From: CAYXWM01 sp964392115
GTDB lineage: Bacteria; Bacillota; Clostridia; Lachnospirales; WRBF01
Direction: 5' to 3'
Assembly (NCBI GenBank): GCA_964392115.1
Contig: CAYMOU010000012.1
Location: 1-35,224, forward strand
DNA: 35,224 bases
Part shown: one piece after another, positions 1 to 7,640 of the stretch
How the letters are laid out: every line of letters starts with the position of its first letter
Position numbering within the stretch: position 1 is the stretch's first letter
The notes under the pieces: model-generated
Database searches by the model: none
The model's input: only the letters and a program-made list of their open reading frames with translations
Told to the model about the DNA's origin: nothing
Position numbers and translations under genes: made by a program

Positions 1-1706
1 AAGAAGCAAGCACGGGTAAATTCCAGCATAAAATCGTTTCCAAGGGAAAGTTCCAGGTTTGTAATAGATGTAGCCACTTGATTAGGTTTAATGGTTCTGT
101 CGTTTAAAACGGCAAGGGCACCGGCCAAAGATGAATTGCCCACATACGTGAATGATTCTTTCGGCAACGGCGGCAACATACCGATTTTTATTGCATGTTC
201 TATGTTAAGACTTTTACCGAAACCGCCTGCTATATAAACATGGTCAAGGTCGGTAATGTCAAGGGAAAGTTTTTGTAACATTAAGTTAATTCCGGCAAAA
301 ATTGCTGCTTTTGCACGAATAAGGTTTTGTATGTCGTGTTCGTGTATAACCACTTCGGGACTGATTTCAAAATGCCTTTCTTCCGTAAAGAAGTGACCGA
401 AACGGTCTATGTAGCCGGCTTTCAGCATGGCGTTCAGCAGGGATATAAGACCCGAGCCGCAAACCGAAGCCGCTTCTTCGTCTCCAATAACGCTAAAGTG
501 CATTTTGCCGTCTTCGAAGGTTACATCGTCTATGGCACCTTTTACGGCACGAGAGCCGCAAGATATGCCCGAGCCTTCAAAGGCAGGTCCGGCGGAACAA
601 GAACAGGCCATCATAAAACCTTCGCCGGCAAGAACAATTTCGCCGTTTGTACCAACGTCAACAAAGAGGTTGATACCTTGCTTTTGCTCAAGATCCAAAG
701 CTATTACGCCGGAGGTAATATCTCCGCCTACATAAGAAGAAACGGAAGGAAGAATGACCACTCTGCCGGCAGGCAGCATGTGCAAACCCAACCAATCGGG
801 ACGCAAGTAAGAAAATTCGGTGGCAGCCGGTACATAAGGCTCTCTGCGGAGATATTCCGGAGGCAGCTTCAGTAACAGATGTGTCATTACGGTGTTGGCA
901 CCAATTACCGCAACCGCAATGTTATCCGAGGAAACCCCGACTTTTCGTGCAAGAGTATTGATTGAATCGTTAAGTATACGAACAACCAAGCCTTGCATGA
1001 GTTTTGCACCTGCAGTATTTTCTTCTACGTACACGATTCTGGAGATAACGTCGGCTCCGTAAGTGGCTTGAGAATTGGGTACGCCGACCGTGTCTATCAC
1101 TTCGCCTGTCAAAAGGTCGCAAAGTGCGGTAACCACGGTGGTTGTTCCTATATCAATCGCCACTCCGTAAAGGGGCCCGTCGTCCAGCGAAATAACAGTT
1201 ACCTGCGAATCTTCGTAACAAACAGTGACATTTACGGTAAAATCGTTATCGGCTCTTAATTTATGCGGCAAAGACCTTAAACATTCCGGCTCTGTTTTAA
1301 CTTGCCATTCCTCTAAAGAGAGTTTATGGCAAATAGCGGTATGCAGACGCTTGGCGTCGGAAATGGCGTTTTCCATGGTCGGCGGCGTCAGGGTAATTTC
1401 GAAACGCTCCACAAGAGGAAAATCTCTTTTCCCGGGCTTGTAAAGGCTTAAATCCATCAAAACCTGTTGCCCCGTCAAACGAGACATTTCCGGTACGTTT
1501 ATCTCCATGTCCTCTTGGACATAGGTCTTACATGCGAGCAAATGCTCACCTTTGCTTGTATAAACGATGCAGCGTCCGCAAACACCGAGCCCTCCGCAAG
1601 GATGGGATACTACTACACCGCCCAAGCTTAAAGCTTCCGACAGCACGGTTCCCACGGGAACCTTAACGCTGACGTTGTCAGGCAGTATGCGGATGGTTTT
1701 ATGCAT
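1..1706 (-). CDS. acsV: RACo-type reductive activator of corrinoid Fe-S protein (partial, C-terminus cut by window edge)
   Basis: ATP-dependent activator that reduces inactive Co(II) corrinoid protein back to Co(I) in the Wood-Ljungdahl pathway. The open frame runs 568 codons from ATG at 1706 to the window edge without a stop. The N-terminus is a 2Fe-2S ferredoxin domain with C37, C43, C46 and C59 (HPCGGLGVCGRC, later LLACK). A linker follows, then an ASKHA ATPase-like domain with a first phosphate motif (GVAIDIGTTTVV), a second (FVDVGTNGEI) and an adenosine motif (YIAGGFGKS). The last visible residues (MLEFTRACF) resemble the family's C-terminal end, so perhaps only 10-20 residues are missing. 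Its start lies inside the end of acsC (8-base overlap), so the two are probably translationally coupled; the activator's natural substrate is the AcsC/AcsD protein. Related ASKHA activators of methyltransferase corrinoid proteins are the alternative, but adjacency to acsC favours RACo. Confidence 0.88.
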   Translation of the reverse strand, partial: MHKTIRILPDNVSVKVPVGTVLSEALSLGGVVVSHPCGGLGVCGRCIVYTSKGEHLLACKTYVQEDMEINVPEMSRLTGQQVLMDLSLYKPGKRDFPLVERFEITLTPPTMENAISDAKRLHTAICHKLSLEEWQVKTEPECLRSLPHKLRADNDFTVNVTVCYEDSQVTVISLDDGPLYGVAIDIGTTTVVTALCDLLTGEVIDTVGVPNSQATYGADVISRIVYVEENTAGAKLMQGLVVRILNDSINTLARKVGVSSDNIAVAVIGANTVMTHLLLKLPPEYLRREPYVPAATEFSYLRPDWLGLHMLPAGRVVILPSVSSYVGGDITSGVIALDLEQKQGINLFVDVGTNGEIVLAGEGFMMACSCSAGPAFEGSGISCGSRAVKGAIDDVTFEDGKMHFSVIGDEEAASVCGSGLISLLNAMLKAGYIDRFGHFFTEERHFEISPEVVIHEHDIQNLIRAKAAIFAGINLMLQKLSLDITDLDHVYIAGGFGKSLNIEHAIKIGMLPPLPKESFTYVGNSSLAGALAVLNDRTIKPNQVATSITNLELSLGNDFMLEFTRACF

Positions 1707-3033
1707 TTGCGAAGTTAGCCTTTGCGAATGCGGGAAGTCCGGAAGCTTCAGCAGGTCCAACGATTACGTTTAAGCCGGTTTTTTCAGCTAAAGGAGCTTT
1801 AAGGGCGGCAACATAACCGGGGATAACGATGTTTTTGTGGTTAACTTTGTCAAAGAATTTGTTTTCGGCGATGTACTCAGCTATTTTATCGGGAGTAAAT
1901 TTGCCTGCAGCCCAAGCGGTCAAAACGGAAGTACCGTCTGTGGGGCAAGAAATAATCCAAGAAGGAATTCTGGAGCCGGAAACTTCGCCTTCTACGGTGT
2001 AGTATGTAAGAGAGAAGTTGGTTGTGCAGTATACAGGTGAAGTTTCGTTTGCATCACCGATAGCATACATGCCGGGTTCAACTTGTGCAGGTACTTGCGG
2101 ATCGGAGAAGATGTTTTGTCTCAGAGCGCAAAGAGGAAGAATTTGAGATTTTTCGCAAGCATCCATAACTACGATGCTACCGAATTTACAAATATATCCA
2201 ACAGCTTCCGCAACTTGAGCAACAGGATTTTTAGCTGTTACGCAAACGATTGAAGGATAGCCGAAAGGTCTGAATTTTTTGCGGATAGCTTGACGACGGA
2301 TTTGAGTAAGGTCGGCAAGGTTTTGGCCTGCAGAAGCAGCAGGAGCGGCAACGATGAGTTTTTTGGTGATAGCAGCAACTTTGTCAACCAATTCTGCTGT
2401 ATCGTCAAGGGTAGTTCCTTTAACAACCAAAGCACAGTCGTTGTCTTTTGCAAGGTTAGCAAGAGCTTCCCAATTGTCTGCGGTAGCTGCACAAATAATG
2501 GGTTTTTCAGCTGCGGAAGCTGCAACCGCTTTTGTAAGTGCGTCTACTGAGCCGGACATAAGGAGAGGAACGAATTTGCCTTTTTCTGCTACGATTTTAG
2601 CTTTTGCAGCATAGTCGTCAGCGGAAACGCCGTCGTCTACAAGAGCAATAGCATCTACGGAAACGGTTTCGCCAACACGTTCCATAACCAAATCGTTGAT
2701 TTTGTCAAGTCTTGCATCAAAATCAGCAGCACCGGCATTGATAGTGATAGCTATGCAAGCGGGGTGGTTGAAACGTTTGTCATGACGGAATAATACTGTT
2801 TCGTCGCCAGTTTCACGAGCTTTGTCGCCTACACCGATAACAATTTTAGCTACCGGAGGTGCAGAAGCAGCACCGAGAGCATCTTTAGCTTCGTCGGAAA
2901 CATATGGGCAAGTGTCCAGTGTTGTTTTGGTAGCAGCAAGTGCCATAGAGAAGGCAAGACATGTGGGGAATCCACATTCCTTACAGTTTGTTTTTGGCAT
3001 AAGCTTGAAGATTTGCAACCCTGTCAAAGCCAT
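1699..3033 (-). CDS. acsC: Corrinoid iron-sulfur protein large (gamma) subunit
   Basis: Large subunit of the corrinoid/iron-sulfur protein that carries the methyl group from methyltetrahydrofolate to acetyl-CoA synthase. The protein is 444 residues, the usual length. The N-terminal 4Fe-4S domain has C17, C20, C25 and C42 (NCKECGFPTC then DTCPY). The middle is a TIM-barrel-like region and the C-terminal part is the corrinoid-binding domain (for example NVIVGPAEASGLP near the end). A GGGAG ribosome site precedes the ATG at 3033. The activator gene overlaps its last 8 bases on the same strand. The upstream DNA contains a stem-loop near 3094-3134 that could be part of its leader. The small subunit acsD and the CODH/ACS genes are not in the window. 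Identification is strong. Confidence 0.95.
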   Translation of the reverse strand: MALTGLQIFKLMPKTNCKECGFPTCLAFSMALAATKTTLDTCPYVSDEAKDALGAASAPPVAKIVIGVGDKARETGDETVLFRHDKRFNHPACIAITINAGAADFDARLDKINDLVMERVGETVSVDAIALVDDGVSADDYAAKAKIVAEKGKFVPLLMSGSVDALTKAVAASAAEKPIICAATADNWEALANLAKDNDCALVVKGTTLDDTAELVDKVAAITKKLIVAAPAASAGQNLADLTQIRRQAIRKKFRPFGYPSIVCVTAKNPVAQVAEAVGYICKFGSIVVMDACEKSQILPLCALRQNIFSDPQVPAQVEPGMYAIGDANETSPVYCTTNFSLTYYTVEGEVSGSRIPSWIISCPTDGTSVLTAWAAGKFTPDKIAEYIAENKFFDKVNHKNIVIPGYVAALKAPLAEKTGLNVIVGPAEASGLPAFAKANFANA

Positions 3034-4607
3034 AAAAAAATCACTCCCTATTCTTATTTATCAAGTATATCGGAATTTTTGAAGATACAAAAACCCGACC
3101 GGCGAATTTTTCGCCTGTGTTTTTTGCACGGTCGTTTTAATCGGACTGATAGAACGGTTTGTACTGCGTTTTGAATGAAAATTACAGAAATATGTAATGC
3201 CGATTTAAAAACCTTCGTTAAATTACCTTGTTTCGCCGTAAAAGGCGGTTTGCATAAGTTTATGCACGGAATAACGAAAAGGTTTTATAAACCGGTTGCA
3301 GTATAAAACAATATAAACAGCTCTGCCGATAATGCAAAAAAACACGTAAGTCTCTCCGTTATTTTAAAGGTGAGACTTGCTTATTGATATATATGGAAAC
3401 GTCGGTTACGACACTTCCCATCTCAATTAAAGCCAAAGGGTACTTTGGTAAAGCAAGGAACTTTGGGGAAAAATTTCACTAAATGGATTGTTTTAATTCT
3501 AACAAACTTCCGTAAAATAAAATCCACGAAGTTCCAAAAATTGGAAATCGGCTATTCTACTTGGTTTTATAATAAAAAATATTAAAAAATTAAGTAAAAG
3601 CCGCCGGTAAAACCGGTCCGAGGAAAAATTTATTAAAATATGCCGAATTACCAAAAAGCTTATATTTCGACATAGATTAATCCAAATATGTAATTAAAAA
3701 CTTAACAAACAACCTTCTATTGACAACCTGCCCAAATATATGAAATATTACCAATTATTAAGAAAATGTCACAGAATTTTACCGATAAACTTACGCAAGA
3801 TGTAAGAAATATGCCAAAATCGGAAGAATTGATATGAAAAGGCGGTTTACATGGGGTTATGTTGGTTGTTTTGCATTAGCCCGGGGTTAAAACCCGAGTT
3901 GTTATATATAATTGTTCCAATAGTATTGTAATACAAGTCTGTTTCCTGTGTCAAGAGTATTCTAAAATTTCTTTTTGATAAAGTTTGGTTGATAATGCGA
4001 AGTTTTCGTTTGTTTACCGAGATTTTTTGTTACCTGTTGTTATGACGGCAAAGTCTTATTAGTTAATTTTATTAAATTCGGAACAAAATTATTATCGGAT
4101 TAAAGACTTAACAATTCCGGAGATTAACGATTTATTCGGCAAAAATAACCAAATACTTAAAATATCTGTAATATTTACAAAAATATTTTTCTTAATGGGG
4201 AAAATTTTGTGCATTATACTTAACCGTAAGATTGCACTGTTTAGCCCCGTTTAAATGACATTTTTTTATCAATGATATTCTACCACTTTTATAAAAACCT
4301 TTCAAGAACTTTAACAAAAATTTTTCACAGAGATAATTTTGGAAGTAGGGTTGAATTTATGCTAAATTTATTGAAGCGAAAAGCTGTAAACGGAGTGCAG
4401 TGAAGAAAATCTACGGTGATAAGCCTGCCGAAAGGAATTATGTTCTTAAAATCCATTTTGAATGTGTATTATCCAATGTCAAACATCCGAAAACATAACA
4501 TATTTTATGGGGCTTGGAAATAAAATGTAATATGCGGTTCCGGATTAAAAACTAAAAGAGAGTGTTAAAATGGAATTGTCAGATTAAAAAACAAAGGAGC
4601 GGGTTCT
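3034..4607. other. Long AT-rich intergenic region without a convincing gene
   Basis: About 1.57 kb between divergent acsC and the SpoIVFA-like gene. All frames are broken by frequent stops; I see only fragments under 30 codons (for example after a TTGACA at 3720-3725) with no clear ribosome site. Several short stem-loops are visible: 3094-3134; 3348-3378 (AAGTCTCTCC pairing with GGTGAGACTT, one mismatch); GCATAA/TTATGC near 3253; and a GGGTT/AACCC hairpin near 3885-3897. It should carry the promoters of both flanking genes, but I cannot place them with confidence. It may be a decayed gene or hold a non-coding RNA. Confidence 0.6.
3094..3134 (-). promoter_or_regulatory. Stem-loop in the presumed acsC leader
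   Basis: Read on the minus strand towards acsC, CGACC (3134-3130) pairs with GGTCG (about 3100-3096), enclosing a perfect GGCGAA/TTCGCC hairpin. It is followed by GGGTTTTTG. The shape is that of a weak intrinsic terminator or attenuator about 60-100 bases before the acsC ATG. No known riboswitch consensus is recognised. Function is inferred from shape and position only. Confidence 0.35.
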
Positions 4608-5084
4608 ATGGACGTTAAAAAAACATCTTCACGCTTGGGGTCAAGACCCTCTTACCGAAGAAAGTCGAGAAATCAATCCTCCGGATATATGCATACTATT
4701 CTGATCCAAAGTATAATATGCGGAGTTATAATAGCTTTTGCTTTTACGATGAGGGTTATAAACTCTGATGGAGTTCAGGGTATAAGAAAAGACTTAAAAA
4801 CAGCTATAAGCGGAGATACGGACATGGAAGGTTTATTGCTGTCAGCCACAGAAGCCTTTGATAATATGACCGAATCCGTGAAAACTATCTTTGGCGGAGA
4901 AGATAATACTACCGGCGAAGAAGGCTTAACCCTTACCGACAATAACGTGCCGGATAGTAAGGTTTCCGATAATAACATATCGGAAAATCAAAGTGCTGAT
5001 TTCAGAATAGACGAAGATATTTTAAACCAAATAAATACCCAAGAGGATAAATACCTTAAGAACAACTCCCAAATCCAAAATTAG
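4608..5084 (+). CDS. SpoIVFA-like membrane protein lacking the M23 domain
   Basis: 158-residue protein directly upstream of spoIVFB. Residues 1-27 are very basic and polar; about 28-48 form one membrane segment (HTILIQSIICGVIIAFAFTM). A short amphipathic stretch follows (GIRKDLKTAISGD), and from about residue 95 there is a low-complexity acidic, Asn/Ser-rich tail. This is the start of a SpoIVFA-type protein, which normally continues into an M23/LytM-like domain and tethers and inhibits SpoIVFB in the outer forespore membrane. Here that domain is absent and the TAG stop lies at the edge of an inverted repeat. AAAGGAGCGGG precedes the ATG. It could still regulate SpoIVFB through the membrane segment, or be a remnant. 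Assignment rests mainly on position and N-terminal architecture. Confidence 0.55.
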   Translation: MDVKKTSSRLGSRPSYRRKSRNQSSGYMHTILIQSIICGVIIAFAFTMRVINSDGVQGIRKDLKTAISGDTDMEGLLLSATEAFDNMTESVKTIFGGEDNTTGEEGLTLTDNNVPDSKVSDNNISENQSADFRIDEDILNQINTQEDKYLKNNSQIQN

Positions 5085-5126
5085 AGCCTGTATTCAACAC
5101 TTAACTTTGTTTGAATACCGGTACTC
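5083..5126. repeat. Short inverted repeat (GAGCCTGTATTCAA family)
   Basis: GAGCCTGTATTCAA at 5084-5097 pairs imperfectly with TTGAATACCGGTACTC at 5111-5126, giving a roughly 43-base hairpin followed by AATAAA. Its left end resembles the ends of the longer elements at 7458 and 10235. The stop codon of the preceding gene (5082-5084) is formed at its left border. It could be a deletion derivative of the longer element or act as a terminator. Confidence 0.55.
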
Positions 5127-5164
5127 AATAAATATCCGCCCCGGTATCTTGAGGAGGAATCCCC

Positions 5165-6007
5165 TTGCAGAAATTGAGCAGACTGTTGACAAGAATAAAA
5201 GTACATAAATCTTTCTTATTTTTTATAGTTATGGCTATTGCTCTGGGAATTTTGGAGCAATTTTTTATTCTGATTTTTTTGGTAACCCTTCATGAAATGA
5301 CCCATGTGTTGGTGGCTAGGTTGTATGGTATAAAAACAGAGCAGATTATACTTACGCCTCTGGGTGAAATTGCCTTTTTGGAAAGTATGGAGGATTTGTC
5401 CCTGTTTAAGCGTGCTGTAATAGTGCTTTCCGGCCCTTTTACCAATATAGTTATAGCCTACGTTTCCATGCTGTTGGGCTACCATAGAATTGCCGTTATC
5501 AACTATATGTTGGCATTATTTAATCTTTTGCCGGTAAACCCTTTGGACGGAAGCAGATTGGTACAAATTCTTCTAAGCAAAAACATGGGTGTTTTAACTA
5601 TAAATCGCTTGCTTATAAAAGTAAGCCGGTTTTTTTCCGTAGTGCTGATAAGCTTGGGCATATTGCAAACTGTGTTGTATCCCTTTAACTTATCGCTGGT
5701 TTGTTTGGGGCTTTGGGTTCATAATATAAACAGAAAAGAGAACATTCCCATGCAATTTGATTTTTGCCGAATAATTACGGGAAAGAACAAGGCCACCACC
5801 AAAATGCTTCCCGTAAAAATTTTAGCCGCCCGAGAAGGCACAAAAGTAAAAACGCTAATTGAAAAATTGTCCTGGGAGTACATATTTGAGGTAAGAATAA
5901 TTGCCGATGATGAAGTTGTAGCCGTTGTGGGCGAAAATCAAATAATGAAATATATTATGCAATTTGGGTTGTCGGGAACTTTGAAAGATATAGTAATGAG
6001 CGGATAA
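5165..6007 (+). CDS. spoIVFB: SpoIVFB-type site-2 (M50) intramembrane metalloprotease
   Basis: Membrane zinc protease of the site-2 family, which in sporulating Firmicutes removes the pro-sequence of sigma-K in the mother cell. 280 residues. The zinc motif HEMTH is at about residues 43-47 (TLHEMTHVLVARLYG), and the second metal motif is NLLPVNPLDGSRL at about 120-132. Several hydrophobic segments flank these (17-38, 80-112, 150-180). The C-terminal 80 residues are soluble and CBS-like. The start is TTG at 5165, supported by GAGGAGG eight bases upstream. It follows a SpoIVFA-like gene by 80 bases, the usual gene order. M50 proteases with other substrates are the alternative. Confidence 0.78.
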   Translation: MQKLSRLLTRIKVHKSFLFFIVMAIALGILEQFFILIFLVTLHEMTHVLVARLYGIKTEQIILTPLGEIAFLESMEDLSLFKRAVIVLSGPFTNIVIAYVSMLLGYHRIAVINYMLALFNLLPVNPLDGSRLVQILLSKNMGVLTINRLLIKVSRFFSVVLISLGILQTVLYPFNLSLVCLGLWVHNINRKENIPMQFDFCRIITGKNKATTKMLPVKILAAREGTKVKTLIEKLSWEYIFEVRIIADDEVVAVVGENQIMKYIMQFGLSGTLKDIVMSG

Positions 6008-6050
6008 AGAACCGGACGCTGAAAAAATAAAGTATTATTAAATGAAACCC

Positions 6051-6079
6051 TTGTTCGAAAACAAATAATATGATATGGT
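6051..6079 (+). promoter_or_regulatory. Possible sigma-A promoter for the first DUF3786 gene
   Basis: TTGTTC (6051-6056), a 17-base spacer and TATGGT (6074-6079) lie 46 bases before the chosen ATG. The boxes are imperfect, but the spacing is ideal and the layout resembles that before the paralogue. Confidence 0.4.
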
Positions 6080-6124
6080 TATATAAATAACATAGTTATG
6101 TCGTTTGTGAACAGGGGGCTTTTT

Positions 6125-6724
6125 ATGGAAGGTTATCGTCAAAGGTTAAAGGGTTATGAAGATACTGTGGGCTTGGCTAAAAATATATTGGCCCAAACTT
6201 CACCGGAGGAAATCGAAAAAAACACAAAAGCAAAATTCAACGGAACAACCTATGATTTGCCGTGGTTTAATATAACAATAAATCCCGATGAATCTTCGGT
6301 TATAGAAAAGGTTATACAATTTATGTACTTATCCCGAAAAGGGCCTACAGAGTTAAGCAATAAACAAGTGGGTTTTATGCAAGTGCCTTCGGGAGTTCTT
6401 AAAAACAGCAGCTTTATTTCGGATTGTATTACGCCTATAATCAATTTTTTTGTAAAGGACTTAGAGAGTTTTGCACAGGTCTGCGAAAGTCTGGGCGGAG
6501 TAAAAGCAAGGTTTGGTCATGCTTCATATACTATGTATCCGCTGCCGCATATACCGGTAACCTACGTGCTATGGCAGGGTGATGACGAGGTGGCTGACAG
6601 CGGAACGATTTTGTTTGACGAAACTATTATTGATTGGTTTAATGCGGAAGAAATTCTGTGTTTGGCTACAATTTGCACTCAAATTATCGTAGAAATGAAA
6701 ACCTACGGCAGAATAATCCGCTAA
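6125..6724 (+). CDS. DUF3786 family protein, copy 1
   Basis: 199-residue soluble protein of unknown function. The C-terminal part has the features I associate with DUF3786: PLPHIPVTYVLWQGDDEV, then a GTILFDETI stretch and a final helix. I start it at ATG 6125 rather than 6098 because AGGGGG (6113-6118) sits correctly before 6125 and because the paralogue downstream also begins MEG...GYE. The two copies align along their whole length, so they arose by duplication. DUF3786 proteins occur in anaerobes, often near corrinoid or iron-sulfur proteins; this is recollection, not a search. The family call is moderately sure; the biochemical role is unknown. Confidence 0.7.
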   Translation: MEGYRQRLKGYEDTVGLAKNILAQTSPEEIEKNTKAKFNGTTYDLPWFNITINPDESSVIEKVIQFMYLSRKGPTELSNKQVGFMQVPSGVLKNSSFISDCITPIINFFVKDLESFAQVCESLGGVKARFGHASYTMYPLPHIPVTYVLWQGDDEVADSGTILFDETIIDWFNAEEILCLATICTQIIVEMKTYGRIIR

Positions 6725-6797
6725 GTTATTGAAGTCGTTAATTATGTAAGAATTTTATATATTTTTCTTTATCTTGGTGAAATATATTGTGGAAATA

Positions 6798-6826
6798 TTG
6801 TCATAAATAAAGAAATATGTTATAGT
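6798..6826 (+). promoter_or_regulatory. Sigma-A-like promoter before the second DUF3786 gene
   Basis: TTGTCA (6798-6803), a 17-base spacer and TATAGT (6821-6826), 39 bases before the ATG. It suggests that the second paralogue can be transcribed separately from the first. Confidence 0.6.
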
Positions 6827-6865
6827 TTATAAAAATACATACAAAAGAGAGGAATAGGCAAGATT

Positions 6866-7459
6866 ATGGAAGGAACCGGAAATAACCTTAAAGAAGGCTA
6901 CGAGAGAGCAGTTAATTTGGCAAAATCCAAACTGGAGAAGCTTTTGCCGGAGGATGTGGAAAAAAACACCGGCGCAAGTTGGAACGGAACAGAGTTCGAA
7001 ATACCTTGGTTTAACGGTACTGCTAAACCGGAAGATTCATCTATAGACGAAAAGGTAATTCAATATCACTACTTAATAGCAAACGGTGCAAAAACTCCAC
7101 GAGGAGTATATGTAAATTACAAACAAGTGCCCGGTGGGATTATTTATAACGATAATTTCGTAAAACGTTGCATTATCCCCATGGTTAAGACCTTTTCCAA
7201 TAACTTGGAGGGCTTTATGGAAATGGGTATGCTTTTGGGCGGAGAAAAACAAAACCTGGGACATGCTTCCTTTACTTTGCGTCCTCTGCCCTATGTGCCT
7301 GTAACCTTTGTTATTTGGCAAGGCGACGATGAAGTAAAAGACAGCGGCAATATTATATTTGACGAAACCATCTTTGACTGGTTCTGTGCGGAAGACGTTG
7401 TTGTTTTAGCGGCTATCTGTGTTTATAAAATGATCAGAATGATAAAATCAAAATCTTAG
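6866..7459 (+). CDS. DUF3786 family protein, copy 2
   Basis: 197-residue paralogue of the gene at 6125. Shared blocks include EIPWFNGT/DLPWFNIT, YKQVPGG, LGHASFTLRPLPYVPVTF, WQGDDEVKDSG and IIFDETIFDWF. The start at 6866 has AGAGAGGAAT upstream. No transmembrane segment or signal peptide is present, so it is cytosolic. It has its own promoter-like sequence. Its stop codon TAG (7457-7459) is created at the edge of an inverted-repeat element, so the natural C-terminus may once have differed. The paralogue ends two residues earlier relative to the last shared helix, so little or nothing seems lost. Function unknown. Confidence 0.72.
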   Translation: MEGTGNNLKEGYERAVNLAKSKLEKLLPEDVEKNTGASWNGTEFEIPWFNGTAKPEDSSIDEKVIQYHYLIANGAKTPRGVYVNYKQVPGGIIYNDNFVKRCIIPMVKTFSNNLEGFMEMGMLLGGEKQNLGHASFTLRPLPYVPVTFVIWQGDDEVKDSGNIIFDETIFDWFCAEDVVVLAAICVYKMIRMIKSKS

Positions 7460-7585
7460 AACCTGTATTCGGTAATGGGTTGCCCGAATTTGAAATGGCG
7501 ATTTTTCGCCATTCGAGCCGTTACAACAAAGAAGGGTGTAATAATCGCTTCAAAGGTGGGCGACAGCTTGCTTAATACAGGTTCT
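7458..7585. mobile_element. MITE-like inverted-repeat element
   Basis: A perfect 12-base terminal inverted repeat, AGAACCTGTATT (7458-7469) and AATACAGGTTCT (7574-7585), bounds a 128-base element without an ORF. Inside is a second perfect hairpin, AATGGCGA (7494-7501) with TCGCCATT (7506-7513). The outer ends resemble those at 5083 and 10235. No target duplication is clear. It may be a non-autonomous transposon relic or a structured intergenic repeat acting on the mRNA 3' end. Confidence 0.65.
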
Positions 7586-7596
7586 CAATAAAAGTA

Positions 7597-7628
7597 CCTC
7601 GTCCTTATTTCCGGGACGAGGTTATTTT
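7597..7628 (+). terminator. Hairpin with T-rich tail just before the lipoprotein gene
   Basis: CCTCGTCC (7597-7604) pairs perfectly with GGACGAGG (7614-7621), followed by TTATTTTAT. It ends only a few bases before the AGGAG ribosome site of the next gene, so it could be either a terminator for the upstream gene or a leader attenuator. Confidence 0.6.
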
Positions 7629-7640
7629 ATAGGAGAAATT

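Noticed and set aside
327..875. Long plus-strand open frames opposite the activator gene
   Set aside because: They are antisense to a clearly conserved ASKHA/ferredoxin protein, have no ribosome sites and no recognisable protein features.
3720..3810. Short 26-codon peptide frame after a TTGACA in the acsC-spoIVFA gap
   Set aside because: No ribosome site at the right distance and no usable -10 box; chance frames of this size are expected.
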